Origin: Neolewinella aquimaris
GTDB lineage: Bacteria > Bacteroidota > Bacteroidia > Chitinophagales > Saprospiraceae
Assembly: GCF_014197245.1 (NCBI RefSeq)
Contig: NZ_JACIFF010000001.1
Span: forward strand, 186,001 to 250,000
Reading direction: 5' to 3'
Length of the DNA: 64,000 nt
This document shows positions 19,307 through 31,451 of this stretch, piece by piece. The translations under genes were made by a program, and so were the position numbers. The notes below the pieces were generated by a model that did not search any database, had not been told where the DNA came from, and saw nothing but the letters and a program-made list of their open reading frames with translations. Within the stretch, counting starts at the first letter, position 1; every line of letters begins with the position of its first letter.

Positions 19307-22300
19307 ATGTCCCACCTACTAAAGACTTTTTTACTTCTTCCCCTCCTCACACTCGCCGGAACTATTTCCGCCCAGTCAAGTTGCGGATCGGAAGAACCCT
19401 TCCTCCTCCCGCCGACCAGTACGTTTTGTGCCGACAGCAGCGGGATGGTGACCGTCAATTTTAAGGTATACAACAATGGTGACCCCGGTACCTACCGGAT
19501 TGAATTTCCTGACGGAAGCGACACCGTATACACCAACGTGGTCAACACCGCCACTGTAACCAAGCGCTTCCTGTTCGACTGCGGACAGCCTCCGGGAAAG
19601 CCCACTCCCCCCAGCAACGATGCCCTGTTCTACGAATACCAGGGAGCCCTGACCATCATCCGGGAAGATTGCGTGGACGAGCGCGGGGACAAGCAAAAAG
19701 GTTCCTATGACTTTCGGGTAGTTCCGAATCCGATCCTGGACATCAAGACCAGCGATCTTACCTGTATTGAGGCCCCCTTCATCATTAACTTCGAAGGCAA
19801 ATTGTGTAGCGAGAAACTGGTAGAATCCTACCAGTGGTACATGGACGGCGAACTGCTAGAGGGAGAAACCTCCAAAAAACTGAAAGGGTACGAATTCGAA
19901 AGCCCCGGCACCTACGTGGCACGCCTGGAAGTAACCCCATTTAAGGGCTGCGACAAGTACTACTACGATAAGCCCTTCACGATCCGGCCCACCCCGAAGA
20001 TCAACCTGTCCTACGAACTGGACACGGCCCAACTTTGTAACCCCACCATTCAGGTCATCACCAATTCCACCTACGAATACGCTACGAAGTACTCCTGGTC
20101 CAGCCCGTCCGCCGGAGTGACCTTCTCCGATCCTTCGGCTCCCAACCCGGTCATTGACATCGACAACAACAAGGCCGGTGTGCGGGTGATCATCGTTAAC
20201 GCTTCCAATCAGTACTGTTCCGCCGTTGCGGATACCTTCGAGGTAACCACCTACCGCGGCCAGACCATCGAAGTTATTGAGGACATCGTAACCTGTACCG
20301 GCTACGTACTCGACCTCTGTGAAAGCCTGAAATTTCAGCCTACGCCCGACAACATTCGCTGGTCGGCAGACAAGCCCGACGTCAACTTCAGCGACTCTAC
20401 CGCGGTTTGTCCCAAATTGACCTTTGCCGATCCCGGGGAGTATGTGATTACCGCAACTGGCTTTGATGTCTGTGGTGACCAGTACAACATCCCGATCAAC
20501 ATTCGGGTACGGGACGGAGCCGGGCTGGTGTTCGACATCAGCAGCATCGACACCATTTGTACCACCGAGCCGCCTATTCAACTGCTTGACTTCGTTTCCC
20601 GCCCCGACAACGTGAGCCGGATATCGGGTCCCGGAGTTGCGGACAACGTGTTCAGTCCTTCACTCGTAGAGGGCGACGTACAGCTCGTCGTGGTAGACAG
20701 TTGCGGTGCTTCTTACCCGCTCGACTTCTTCGTTATTCCGCAGGAAGTTTACCTCGGGGAAGATCTGGTGATTTGTCAGGGCGATAGCGTCAACCTGTAC
20801 GACCTGCAGGCCGGAAGCTATACCGGTACCGGCGTAGAGAACAACGTGTTTGAATCCGCCGGATTGGACGTGGGAATTTACCGCATCGCGTTCTCCAGCC
20901 TGACCTACTGTGGCGGAGAGGATACCCTCAGTATTACCGTCCAGGAGTTTCCCCGCGCCGCCTTCAGGGTGGTCACCGACAGCTGTGGAGACGGAACAGG
21001 TGGAGCGATCTTCGCCGGCCTCGATCCCATCAACGTAGAGAACCTCTCCTCCGCCAAAGTCATCTGCTACGAAATCCTGGAAACCGGCCAGCAGGCTTGC
21101 AACCGCGAAAAAGCCCGCTTCCTGATCCAGGAGCCCGGCACCTATACCCTCCAGCAGGTGGTGGCATTCCCCGGTGGCCAGTGTACGGACACCACGACCA
21201 TCTCGATCAACGTGCTCTTCCCCCCGGTGCTCAACTTTTACGCCGACATGGACAGCAGCATCTGTGACTCACTGACCATCGGTTTCTCCGTAGGAGACCA
21301 GCCCGACGGGTTGACCTATGACTGGTCGTTCACCAGCTCTGACCGGAGCACGGAGGCTAACCCGGTCATTGAACTAATCCGCCCCCTGGCGCCGGAAGTG
21401 CTGGGAGTCAAGACCGCCGTAAGCAACGCCTGCTACACCACGACCGATACCTTCGGAGTTGTGCTGCCGCTAAGGTTCCGGGTTTCCTTCGATATCCTGA
21501 ACGACAACAATACGGTGTGCTCCGACGACACCATCTTTTTGTCCAATACTTCCGTGAATGCATTCGACTACCGGGTAAGTTACCCCGACGGTCGCCAGGC
21601 TACGGAATTACCCCGAACGCTCGTCCTGAGGAACACCACCGACCGGGTCCTTCGGTACCCCATTACGCTGGAGGGATCGAACGTAAGCTGCCCCGACGAG
21701 CTCCACTCTGACACCATCTACATTTTACCCATCACGACTGAGGCTGCCTTCGGACTCAACTACAAGGACATCTGCTCCGAAGCGGAAGTCACGCTCGATA
21801 ACAGCTCCACGCCCGGTGCCCTCACCTTCGTACACTGGGGCGACGGCTCTTCTCCCCAATTTATCGACGAACTGGAAAGCATTACCCACACCTACAATGT
21901 GGAGCGCGACACCACTTACCAGATTGAGCTGGTAGCCCAACTGTGTGGCATCGACACCTTCTCGCACTCGATCACCGTACGGCCTTCTCCGGATCCCTCC
22001 TTCGAGGTGCTGGCAACCGAAGCTAACTGCGTCGACAAGGAAATTCAGTTTACCCCGACCGGAAATGCGACCACTTACGGTCTCGAGTGGGATTTCGGCG
22101 ACGGTAAGGTTTCCCAGAAGAGGAACGCCGCCCACGTGTTCGAACAACCCGGGAACTACAATGTGAAACTGGAAGTGGTGAGCCGCAACGGGTGTAAGTC
22201 CGTCGACAGTACCGAAGTACAGATCGGAGAATACAACGGCGCGGCCATGAGTTTCGAAATGCCCCGCAGCGCCTGTGAGGAGATGCCCTTCGCCATGAAC

Positions 22301-23029
22301 ATCGTTTCTCCGCAAACGGGCTGGACCTTCGACTACGGCAACGGCCTTGTTTCCCTCGATGATCCCCTCGATGCGCCGTACTTCAACAAGGGCACCTACG
22401 AAATGAACCTGCGGGTCACCAGTGCCAACGGTTGTAGCATAGACAGCTCGACCGTCATCAAGGTATTCCCCGGCTTTGAGGCCACCATCAAAACGGCAGC
22501 CAATCAGGATACCATCGTGGAACTGGGCGATAAGCTAGACCTACGGGTAAACGTCTTCCCCCCCCGCAACATCGCCGAAATGCAGTGGACCGGTGACTCC
22601 ATCGCAAACCCCAACTCACCCTACACCACCGCACTTCCCCTTCAGGATGGATTTTACGCAGTCGAATTGCAGGACGTCAACGGCTGTATCGCGTCGGATT
22701 CAATGCGGGTGCGGGTGAACAAGGATTACCGCGATCGCATCTTCGCGCCGAATGCCTTTAGCCCCAACAACGACGGCTACAACGACTTCTTCGGCCTCGA
22801 CGTCAAGGACAACACCGTACGGGCGCTGAAAACGCTGCGGGTGATGTCGCGCTACGGAGCGATCGTGTACGAATGCAAAGACTGTACCACCGGCAGCGTC
22901 GGCAACGGCTGGGATGGCCGCTTAGGTGATAAACTTTTAGAAAGCAATGTCTATATCTGGGCTGCAGAGGTCGACTTCGTCGACGGAACCAGCCAGCTAT
23001 TTACTGGTGATGTGACGCTATTGCGTTAA
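19307..23029 (+). CDS. Giant secreted PKD/Ig-repeat protein with T9SS type B C-terminal domain, copy 2
   Basis: A 1240-residue paralog of the preceding protein with the same layout. The signal peptide is MSHLLKTFLLLPLLTLAGTISAQ. Shared landmarks include EEPFLLPPTSTFC against ENSFLLPPARTFC, the PKD motif LEWDFGDGKVSQKRNAAHVF, RVSFDILNDNNTVCS, and a type B end (FAPNAFSPNNDGYNDFFGL, GNGWDGR, LFTGDVTLLR). Identity appears high throughout, so the pair arose by tandem duplication. The expected role is surface attachment or matrix, as for other T9SS type B cargo. Transcription probably ends at the hairpin at 23067. Confidence 0.88.
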   Translation: MSHLLKTFLLLPLLTLAGTISAQSSCGSEEPFLLPPTSTFCADSSGMVTVNFKVYNNGDPGTYRIEFPDGSDTVYTNVVNTATVTKRFLFDCGQPPGKPTPPSNDALFYEYQGALTIIREDCVDERGDKQKGSYDFRVVPNPILDIKTSDLTCIEAPFIINFEGKLCSEKLVESYQWYMDGELLEGETSKKLKGYEFESPGTYVARLEVTPFKGCDKYYYDKPFTIRPTPKINLSYELDTAQLCNPTIQVITNSTYEYATKYSWSSPSAGVTFSDPSAPNPVIDIDNNKAGVRVIIVNASNQYCSAVADTFEVTTYRGQTIEVIEDIVTCTGYVLDLCESLKFQPTPDNIRWSADKPDVNFSDSTAVCPKLTFADPGEYVITATGFDVCGDQYNIPINIRVRDGAGLVFDISSIDTICTTEPPIQLLDFVSRPDNVSRISGPGVADNVFSPSLVEGDVQLVVVDSCGASYPLDFFVIPQEVYLGEDLVICQGDSVNLYDLQAGSYTGTGVENNVFESAGLDVGIYRIAFSSLTYCGGEDTLSITVQEFPRAAFRVVTDSCGDGTGGAIFAGLDPINVENLSSAKVICYEILETGQQACNREKARFLIQEPGTYTLQQVVAFPGGQCTDTTTISINVLFPPVLNFYADMDSSICDSLTIGFSVGDQPDGLTYDWSFTSSDRSTEANPVIELIRPLAPEVLGVKTAVSNACYTTTDTFGVVLPLRFRVSFDILNDNNTVCSDDTIFLSNTSVNAFDYRVSYPDGRQATELPRTLVLRNTTDRVLRYPITLEGSNVSCPDELHSDTIYILPITTEAAFGLNYKDICSEAEVTLDNSSTPGALTFVHWGDGSSPQFIDELESITHTYNVERDTTYQIELVAQLCGIDTFSHSITVRPSPDPSFEVLATEANCVDKEIQFTPTGNATTYGLEWDFGDGKVSQKRNAAHVFEQPGNYNVKLEVVSRNGCKSVDSTEVQIGEYNGAAMSFEMPRSACEEMPFAMNIVSPQTGWTFDYGNGLVSLDDPLDAPYFNKGTYEMNLRVTSANGCSIDSSTVIKVFPGFEATIKTAANQDTIVELGDKLDLRVNVFPPRNIAEMQWTGDSIANPNSPYTTALPLQDGFYAVELQDVNGCIASDSMRVRVNKDYRDRIFAPNAFSPNNDGYNDFFGLDVKDNTVRALKTLRVMSRYGAIVYECKDCTTGSVGNGWDGRLGDKLLESNVYIWAAEVDFVDGTSQLFTGDVTLLR

Positions 23030-23066
23030 CATCGGGTGACCGGATTAGATCTTTTTCCCTGTTGAA

Positions 23067-23103
23067 GAGGCTTGTCGGAATGTTCCGGCAAGCCTCTATT
23101 TTT
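23067..23103 (+). terminator. Rho-independent terminator after copy 2
   Basis: The arm GAGGCTTG pairs with CAAGCCTC, continued by CGGAA with TTCCG, and is followed by TATTTTT. It overlaps the last codons of manA, which runs the other way. Confidence 0.75.
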
Positions 23104-24283
23104 GGTCCCCGACGGTAGCCATGTAGACAATGGAATCCGTCTGCGCAGTAAGGTCAAATTGCTGACCCGCGGGCACGAACACCGTCCGCGCCCGTTCATG
23201 TAAAGCGACCGGCCCCCGTAGCTCGCCCCGTAGCAAGAGCATTATAGCCGCACCATCGGTGGTGTCGACGCTGACTTGCTCATTCGTTTGCGGTCTCGCT
23301 ATCCATAATTTGAAATCCGGCGCCGGGGTGGGAAAATAGGCCCAGTCGGAGTCTGTGCCCACTGCCGTCAGTAGGGTAGGGGTGACGGCTTCGAAGCGGG
23401 TTTTGTCCAGCAGTTCCGGTACGTCAATGTGTTTTGGAGTCAGTCCGCCCCGCAAAACATTGTCGCTATTGGCCATCAGTTCGATACACACCCCCTCGAG
23501 GTAGGCGTGGGGAATGCCGGCGTCCTGAAAAATTCCCTGACCGGGGGTGAGTTTGACCAGGTTGAACCAAAAGATGGAGAAAATGCCGCGGTCGTGGTGG
23601 CCGTCTTGGGTATACTGTTCTACGGCCCTTTTGGCCCAAAACCGGGGCTCTTCGCGGGTGTAGTCCTGATCCGCAAGGCTATCGACCAGTGGAGAGAGCA
23701 GTCGGTCAATAGCGTCCGTTGCTGCATCCATGACGTGGGCGTACAGGCCATTCACGCCGTGCTGCTCCAGTATAGGAATCAGTTCTTCCCAACCAGGTAC
23801 CTCATTTAACGTCTGCGTGATCGCTGCTTCGGATCGGAATCCGTGCAGGAGGTAGAAATCGGTCAGGGCGACTCCTAACTCCGGTTTATGGTTGTCGTCG
23901 CGGTAGTTGCGGTCGGGGGCATCGCGGGGCGGCCCGTTTTCTTCTTCCCGGGCGAAGCCCGCCTCGGCTGCCTGTTTGTCCGGATGAACCTGGATGGAAA
24001 GCATTTCCCGCACGTCAAGCACCTTGAACAGGAAAGGAAGCCGATCAGCGAACCGGGCGGCGACCCGTTCCCCGAGCATCTGCTTTGGCTCATCGGCGAT
24101 TATTTCGGCCAGGGTTTGCCGGGAATCCCTGATTCGGCCGGGCCCCTTGGCGTGGGCACCCATCCAGAGCTCCGCCCAGGGTTGATGCTCCTCGTTTGAC
24201 TGCTGAAGCAGTTCGGGAAGAAAGGTGTAGCCACCCCAGGCATAGTGCTGGATGACGCCGTCGAAGGGATATAGCTTTGGCAA
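23096..24283 (-). CDS. manA: Mannose-6-phosphate isomerase, class I
   Basis: 395 residues, the usual length for a type I phosphomannose isomerase, which interconverts mannose-6-phosphate and fructose-6-phosphate in the cytoplasm and feeds GDP-sugar synthesis. Zinc-binding landmarks are present: [13 protein letters not shown] (Gln and His ligands), [12 protein letters not shown] (Glu ligand) and [11 protein letters not shown] (His ligand). It opens [18 protein letters not shown]. The start codon is TTG (24283). It is divergent from metK, with 102 bp between the starts. Confidence 0.93.
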   Translation of the reverse strand: MPKLYPFDGVIQHYAWGGYTFLPELLQQSNEEHQPWAELWMGAHAKGPGRIRDSRQTLAEIIADEPKQMLGERVAARFADRLPFLFKVLDVREMLSIQVHPDKQAAEAGFAREEENGPPRDAPDRNYRDDNHKPELGVALTDFYLLHGFRSEAAITQTLNEVPGWEELIPILEQHGVNGLYAHVMDAATDAIDRLLSPLVDSLADQDYTREEPRFWAKRAVEQYTQDGHHDRGIFSIFWFNLVKLTPGQGIFQDAGIPHAYLEGVCIELMANSDNVLRGGLTPKHIDVPELLDKTRFEAVTPTLLTAVGTDSDWAYFPTPAPDFKLWIARPQTNEQVSVDTTDGAAIMLLLRGELRGPVALHERARTVFVPAGQQFDLTAQTDSIVYMATVGDQK

Positions 24284-24350
24284 ACCGGAGTATTGACTGT
24301 TGACCTAGCACAAGGCATTGGACGGGGCAATGGTTCACTACCAAATTCCC

Positions 24351-24358
24351 TACCTTGC
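24351..24358 (+). promoter_or_regulatory. -7 promoter-like element TACCTTGC before metK
   Basis: TACCTTGC resembles TAnnTTTG and lies 27 nt before the metK ATG. No SAM riboswitch fits in the short space between manA and metK. Confidence 0.35.
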
Positions 24359-24385
24359 GCGCTGTTCCCGAATAACCATCTCTAC

Positions 24386-25645
24386 ATGCCATACCTCTTC
24401 ACTTCCGAGTCCGTCTCCGAAGGCCATCCCGACAAGGTCGCTGACCAGATCAGTGACAATTTAGTCGACCATTTTCTTGCCTTTGACCCCAGCTCCAAAG
24501 TCGCCTGTGAGACGCTCGTCACCACCGGGCAGGTCGTACTCGCCGGTGAAGTAAAATCGAGTACCTACCTCGACGTCCAGGACCTGGCCCGCGAAGTGAT
24601 CCGTAAAATCGGCTATACGAAGTCGGAGTACATGTTCGAGGCAAACAGCTGCGGCGTGCTCTCGGCGATCCACGAGCAATCTCCCGACATCAACCAGGGC
24701 GTCGAACGGCAGCAGGCCGAAGACCAGGGTGCGGGCGATCAGGGAATGATGTTCGGCTACGCCACCAACGAGACGGAAAACTACATGCCGCTAGCGCTCG
24801 ACCTGAGCCACCGCATCCTGAAGGAACTGGCCGCCGTTCGCCGCGCCGGTGAGCAGATGACCTACCTCCGCCCCGACTCTAAGTCTCAGGTAACCATCGA
24901 ATACGACGACAACCACCGTCCCGTGCGGATCGATTCGGTCGTCGTCAGCACCCAGCATGATGAATTCGCCGCAGACGATTTAATGCTTACGACCATTCGT
25001 CAGGACGTCATCGACCTGGTCATTCCTGCCGTACGCAAACAACTTAAGCCAGAACTGCAGGCGCTGTTTAATGACGATATTACCTACCACATCAATCCCA
25101 CCGGTAAATTCGTGATCGGGGGCCCCCACGGTGATACCGGTCTTACCGGCCGTAAGATCATCGTCGACACTTACGGCGGCAAGGGTGCCCACGGCGGCGG
25201 CGCCTTCAGCGGCAAGGACCCCAGTAAAGTGGATCGTTCGGCGGCGTACGCTACCCGTCATATTGCCAAGAACCTGGTTGCTGCCGGTGTCGCCAGTGAA
25301 ATGCTCGTACAAGTCAGCTACGCGATCGGCGTTGCCAGGCCCACCAACATTTACGTTAATACCAACGGCAGTGCTAAAGTAAACCTGACCGACGCCGGGA
25401 TCGCCCAAAAAATCGCGGAGATCTTCGATATGCGGCCCTACGCCATCGAGCAACGCCTGAAACTCCGCAACCCCATCTACCTCGACACCGCGGCCTACGG
25501 CCACATGGGAAGAAAAAGCGAAACAAAGGAAGTCACCTTCCGCAACGGCTCCGGAGAAACCAAGACCCTCACGGTCGAAACCTTCACCTGGGAAAAGCTG
25601 GACTATGTCGATCGGGTGAGGGAGGCGTTTGGAATAGGGGAATGA
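24386..25645 (+). CDS. metK: S-adenosylmethionine synthetase
   Basis: 419 residues, full length. It makes S-adenosylmethionine from methionine and ATP. Signatures are [20 protein letters not shown] (ATP site), [12 protein letters not shown] and [19 protein letters not shown] (phosphate-binding loop). The start at 24386 gives the conserved MPYLFTSES; the frame is open upstream to 24293 but those residues are not family-like. It is convergent with pyrG across an inverted repeat. Confidence 0.96.
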   Translation: MPYLFTSESVSEGHPDKVADQISDNLVDHFLAFDPSSKVACETLVTTGQVVLAGEVKSSTYLDVQDLAREVIRKIGYTKSEYMFEANSCGVLSAIHEQSPDINQGVERQQAEDQGAGDQGMMFGYATNETENYMPLALDLSHRILKELAAVRRAGEQMTYLRPDSKSQVTIEYDDNHRPVRIDSVVVSTQHDEFAADDLMLTTIRQDVIDLVIPAVRKQLKPELQALFNDDITYHINPTGKFVIGGPHGDTGLTGRKIIVDTYGGKGAHGGGAFSGKDPSKVDRSAAYATRHIAKNLVAAGVASEMLVQVSYAIGVARPTNIYVNTNGSAKVNLTDAGIAQKIAEIFDMRPYAIEQRLKLRNPIYLDTAAYGHMGRKSETKEVTFRNGSGETKTLTVETFTWEKLDYVDRVREAFGIGE

Positions 25646-25718
25646 GTTCGTTAGTTGATTAGTCATTTAGTTCGTTAGTCCGTAGTGCCTCACTAACTGA
25701 CTGATCGACTAACGAACT
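25645..25718. repeat. Inverted repeat with an extra direct copy between metK and pyrG
   Basis: The 20-nt arm at 25645-25664 (AGTTCGTTAGTTGATTAGTC) pairs with 25699-25718; the two non-Watson-Crick positions would be G-U pairs. A third copy of AGTTCGTTAGTC lies at 25669-25680 in direct orientation. It overlaps the last base of the metK stop. It probably acts as a bidirectional terminator for the convergent pair, or is an intergenic repeat of this genome. Confidence 0.65.
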
Positions 25719-25737
25719 AAAATACTGATCTGCCAAC

Positions 25738-27360
<1,623 letters not shown>

Positions 27361-27376
27361 CTACGATTACGGGACA

Positions 27377-27384
27377 CAAAGGTA
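27377..27384 (-). promoter_or_regulatory. -7 promoter element TACCTTTG for pyrG
   Basis: An exact minus-strand TAnnTTTG match with 19 nt between it and the pyrG ATG. Confidence 0.5.
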
Positions 27385-27510
27385 GACAACGGCAGGGGAA
27401 CTTCGGGCGGGAACGCGGGAGCCGTGAATCTTAATTCGAATGTTAAATAGGCGCCGCGTGTTAATTCTGTGTAAACAAAGCGTTAACTTGGAGTTTTGTA
27501 TCCCGTAGCA

Positions 27511-28461
27511 ATGTTAATTCCTTCCTCCACCTACCGCCGACTTCTGTGCTGCCTGCTGGCGGTTGGGGTAGTGATGTGGGGCAACGAAGGCATGGCACAG
27601 CGGTCCGTCGGCTTTCTGCGAACGACTCCATCCGAAACCGGGGGAGAAGAGATCATAGAAAAAAGGTACACGGAGGAGGAGTCCTTTACCCTGGCGCGTA
27701 ACCTGATTTTCTTCGTCGCTACCGTAGACGGCGAGCCCGGAAACTACATTCTGGATACCGGCGCACCCAGCCTGATTGTCAACCATCGTGGTACCGCCGA
27801 GGAAGAAACCACCCGGACCGGCATCGGCGCCGGCGGAGATGTAGCCCTGACCGACCACCGCGTCTCCCAATTTGAGATGGGAGGACGGACGACGGACAAC
27901 TACTGGGCCATTGGACTGGACCTGCGCGATCTGGAGGAGCGGATGGACCAGCGGGTAGACGGCTTTGTCGGCTACGACCTGATCAACACCGGTGAATTGC
28001 GCATCGATTACGACGACGAAACATTCCAGTTGCTTAAGTCCACCCGCCGGCCCCAGCACCTGGGAAAGTCGCCCCGTGCGGTACTCAGGTTTACGCTGGT
28101 CGATCACCTGCCGATCGTGCAACTCAACATCGGTAAGAAAAAATACTACTTCGCCGTAGATACCGGAGCCGGCTCCAACCTGATCGACCGAAAGCTCGTG
28201 GAGACCGACGAGGTCACGGAAACGCACGAAATGATCAACATCCAGGGCCTTGATGGTAACGATGCGGATTGCCCCACGGTGCGGATAGACGCTCCGGACA
28301 ACCTGCCGGACGGCGCGGAGCCCCTGCGATTCGTGGCCATGGATCTGGATCACCTGCACACCGGGGGCGGTGTCCCCCTGGCGGGAATCCTTGGTTCCGA
28401 ATTTCTGAGTCGGTATACCGTAGGCATCGACTACCGCCGGCAGAAAGTCTATCTCTGGTAA
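27511..28461 (+). CDS. Exported retropepsin-like aspartyl protease
   Basis: About 316 residues with two aspartyl-protease half-sites: NYILDTGAPSLIVN and YYFAVDTGAGSNLIDRK, each holding the DTG catalytic triplet. This matches the bacterial two-lobed (pepsin/retropepsin-like) aspartyl proteases often annotated in Bacteroidota. The N-terminus looks like a signal peptide (TYRRLLCCLLAVGVVMWGNEGMAQ), so it is probably periplasmic or a surface protein. I use the ATG at 27511; a TTG at 27496 is possible. A TAACTTGG box lies at 27484-27491. Substrate unknown. Confidence 0.8.
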   Translation: MLIPSSTYRRLLCCLLAVGVVMWGNEGMAQRSVGFLRTTPSETGGEEIIEKRYTEEESFTLARNLIFFVATVDGEPGNYILDTGAPSLIVNHRGTAEEETTRTGIGAGGDVALTDHRVSQFEMGGRTTDNYWAIGLDLRDLEERMDQRVDGFVGYDLINTGELRIDYDDETFQLLKSTRRPQHLGKSPRAVLRFTLVDHLPIVQLNIGKKKYYFAVDTGAGSNLIDRKLVETDEVTETHEMINIQGLDGNDADCPTVRIDAPDNLPDGAEPLRFVAMDLDHLHTGGGVPLAGILGSEFLSRYTVGIDYRRQKVYLW

Positions 28462-28508
28462 GCACACCGGATCGCCGGTTGCCTGCTCCTGCGCACCCGC
28501 CCAATGCC

Positions 28509-28516
28509 GTACCTTT
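28509..28516 (+). promoter_or_regulatory. -7 promoter-like element TACCTTTA before leuS
   Basis: TACCTTTA (consensus TAnnTTTG) lies 28 nt before the leuS ATG and probably also drives the overlapping downstream gene. Confidence 0.4.
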
Positions 28517-28544
28517 ACGCATTCACTAAGTTATATACCCCTGG

Positions 28545-31451
28545 ATGAAGTTTGACGTACAAGTGCTGGATAAGAAGTGGCAGCAATACTGGAAGGATCA
28601 AAAAACTTACGCAACCCCCGAGGATACCGCAAAACCGAAATTTTACGTCCTGGACATGTTCCCCTACCCATCGGGTTCGGGGCTGCACGTCGGTCACCCC
28701 CTGGGATATATTGGCTCGGACATCGTCGCCCGCTTCAAGCGGCAGCGGGGGTTCAATGTGTTGCATCCCATGGGATTCGACTCGTTCGGTCTGCCGGCCG
28801 AGCAGTACGCCATCGATACCGGCGTCCATCCCGCTGAATCCACCGCCACGAATACGGCCCGCTACCGCGAGCAAATGGAAACTCTGGGACTCAGCTTTGA
28901 CTGGGACCGCAGCGTCAACACCTCCGACCCCAACTACTTTAAGTGGACGCAGTGGATCATCGGTCAGGTGTTCGAGCACTGGTACGACCGGGACGCCCAA
29001 CGCGCCCGCCCCATCACCGAACTGATCGCTCACCTGGAGCAGCACGGTACCGACGGAATCAATGCCGCCGAAACGGAGGAAAAAATCGTCACGGCCCGTG
29101 AGTTTCAGGCCATGACCGAAAAGGAACGCAGCGACCTGCTGATGAACTACCGCTTGGCATTCCGCAGCGTCAGCTACGTCAATTGGTGCGAGGCCCTGGG
29201 TACCGTACTGGCCAACGATGAGGTAAAGGACGGCCGCAGCGAACGCGGTAACCATCCCGTAGAACAGCGCCCGATGTTGCAGTGGAGCCTCCGGATTACG
29301 GCCTACGCCGAGCGGCTACTGGCGGGTTTGGCGGATGTAGACTACAGCGAAGGACTAAAGGCGCAGCAGGTGAACTGGATCGGTAAGTCGATCGGGGCAC
29401 TCGTCCATTTCGATATCGAGGGGCACGACGAACAGCTGGATATTTTTACTACCCGGGCCGACACCATTTTCGGGGCCACCTTCATGGTGATCGCACCGGA
29501 ACTGGATTTGGTCGATCAACTCACCACGCCCGAGCAGCGGAAGGAAATCGATGATTACCTGGCGTACGTCGGTCGCCGCAGCGAGCTGGATCGCGTGAGT
29601 GAAAACAAGGTAACGGGTGCCTTCACCGGGGCCTACGCGATCAATCCGCTCAACAATGCCCGCTTGCCGATCTACATCGCGGAGTATGTGCTAAAGGATT
29701 ACGGTACCGGCGCGATCATGGCCGTTCCCAGCGACGACGAACGCGACAAGCGGTTTGCTGAGAAGTACGGGATTGAGATCATCGACGTGGTCGACAAGAG
29801 CGACTATCCCGGGGCTACCCTGAAGGACAAACTGGGTAAGCTCATCAATTCCGACTTCCTGAACGGCATGGAGGTGCCGGAAGCGATCGAGGCCGCCACC
29901 CGCAGGATCGAGTCGCTGGACCGAGGAAAGGAACAGGTAAATTATCGCATCCGCGATCTGGTCTTCAGCCGGCAACGGTACTGGGGAGAACCCTGGCCGA
30001 TCGTGTACGACGAAAACGACGTGCCCCGGCTCGTACCCGTCGAAGCACTGCCCGTTACCCTCCCCGAGATGGAGGACTTCCGCGCGGTAAGTGGAGTCTC
30101 TCCGCTGGAACGGGCGAAAGAGTGGGTGAACACCCCCCTGGGCCGCCGGGAAACGGATACGATGCCCGCCACCGCCGGCTCGAACTGGTACTACCTCCGC
30201 TACATGGATCCCCACAACTCGGACGCTTTCGTGAGCCCGGAGGCGGTCAATTACTGGCAGGACGTAGATCTTTACGTCGGGGGTGCGGAACACGCGGTCA
30301 GTCACATCCTGTACAGCCGCCTGATCCACAAATTTCTGTACGACCTGGGCAAGGTACCTACCTCCGAGCCGTACAAGAAGCTCCTGAACCAGGGCATGAT
30401 CGGCGGTCCCATCAGCTACATTCACCTCGGGGTCTTGCTTACCGAGGACGGTCAGCGCCACCCGATCTGGGTCAGCAGCGACGTTGCCGAGGGCACGCCG
30501 CTATCCGTTGACGGTGTCGGTAGTGGTCATTTGGTGCTCGACGGAAGCGCCGGTACCCGCCTTACCCCCCTGCGCTTCGTCACCGAAACGTCCGTGAACA
30601 ACGAGTCGAGTATGCGGCTCTACCGCAGCTCGGTCGAGGAAGCCCAGCGGATGGAACACCAGGATGCGGCGTACTTCCGGACCATCCTGCAGCAGGCGGG
30701 AGCATTCGCCTGGAAGACCGACCGCGAGGGGAGGCAGTACCTCGAACTCAGCGTCGAGCAGGGCAAAATGTCCAAGCGCAAGTACAACGCCGTCAACCCC
30801 GACGACATCTGCGCCCGCTACGGGGCCGATTGCTTCCGGATGTACGAGATGTTTCTCGGTCCGATCGATCAGGCCAAACCCTGGAGCGTATCGGGGATCG
30901 ACGGGGTCTACCGTTTTCTGCGGCGCTTCTGGAACCTTTACGTAGGCGAGGGAGATCAACTTACGATGTCGGACGGGGCACCTACCAAACAGGAAATGAA
31001 GGTGTTGCATACCCTGATCAAGAAAGTGACCGAAGACATCGATAAACTAAGTTTCAACACTTGCGTGAGCGCGTTCATGGTGGCGACCAATGAACTGACT
31101 AAGCTGAACTGCAACAAAAGAGCGGTGCTCGAGCCCGCAGTGCGCCTCATTGCCCCCTTTGCACCCCACCTGTCGGAAGAGCTTTACCGAGCCCTTGGCG
31201 GGGAGGGGAGCGTGCACCACGCCGACTGGCCGGACGTAGAGGAGAAGTACCTCGTCGAGGACAGCTTCACTTACCCCATCGCCTTTAACGGTAAAACCCG
31301 GCTTACCCTCGACATTCCGGCCGACGCGACCAAGCAGGACGTGGAGGATGCGGCAAGGGCGGATACGCAGGTGCAAGGATACCTGGAAGGCAAGACCGTA
31401 CGGAAAGTGATCGTCGTGCCCAAACGAATGGTCAATTTCGTGGTCGGATGA
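28545..31451 (+). CDS. leuS: Leucyl-tRNA synthetase
   Basis: 968 residues, a class I synthetase that charges tRNA-Leu. The HIGH-type motif is in YPSGSGLHVGHPLGY; the KMSKS-type motif is KMSKRKYNAVNPDD. The CP1 editing domain lies at about 260-460 (FTTRADTIFGATFMV; the GTGAIMAVPSDDERD block). A long insertion before KMSKR (about residues 630-740) is typical of Bacteroidota LeuRS. It overlaps the next gene by 4 bp (ATGA). Confidence 0.97.
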   Translation: MKFDVQVLDKKWQQYWKDQKTYATPEDTAKPKFYVLDMFPYPSGSGLHVGHPLGYIGSDIVARFKRQRGFNVLHPMGFDSFGLPAEQYAIDTGVHPAESTATNTARYREQMETLGLSFDWDRSVNTSDPNYFKWTQWIIGQVFEHWYDRDAQRARPITELIAHLEQHGTDGINAAETEEKIVTAREFQAMTEKERSDLLMNYRLAFRSVSYVNWCEALGTVLANDEVKDGRSERGNHPVEQRPMLQWSLRITAYAERLLAGLADVDYSEGLKAQQVNWIGKSIGALVHFDIEGHDEQLDIFTTRADTIFGATFMVIAPELDLVDQLTTPEQRKEIDDYLAYVGRRSELDRVSENKVTGAFTGAYAINPLNNARLPIYIAEYVLKDYGTGAIMAVPSDDERDKRFAEKYGIEIIDVVDKSDYPGATLKDKLGKLINSDFLNGMEVPEAIEAATRRIESLDRGKEQVNYRIRDLVFSRQRYWGEPWPIVYDENDVPRLVPVEALPVTLPEMEDFRAVSGVSPLERAKEWVNTPLGRRETDTMPATAGSNWYYLRYMDPHNSDAFVSPEAVNYWQDVDLYVGGAEHAVSHILYSRLIHKFLYDLGKVPTSEPYKKLLNQGMIGGPISYIHLGVLLTEDGQRHPIWVSSDVAEGTPLSVDGVGSGHLVLDGSAGTRLTPLRFVTETSVNNESSMRLYRSSVEEAQRMEHQDAAYFRTILQQAGAFAWKTDREGRQYLELSVEQGKMSKRKYNAVNPDDICARYGADCFRMYEMFLGPIDQAKPWSVSGIDGVYRFLRRFWNLYVGEGDQLTMSDGAPTKQEMKVLHTLIKKVTEDIDKLSFNTCVSAFMVATNELTKLNCNKRAVLEPAVRLIAPFAPHLSEELYRALGGEGSVHHADWPDVEEKYLVEDSFTYPIAFNGKTRLTLDIPADATKQDVEDAARADTQVQGYLEGKTVRKVIVVPKRMVNFVVG

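Noticed and set aside
24284..24385. SAM riboswitch upstream of metK
   Set aside because: Only 102 bp separate the divergent starts, and the predicted leader is about 25 nt, too short for a known SAM riboswitch.
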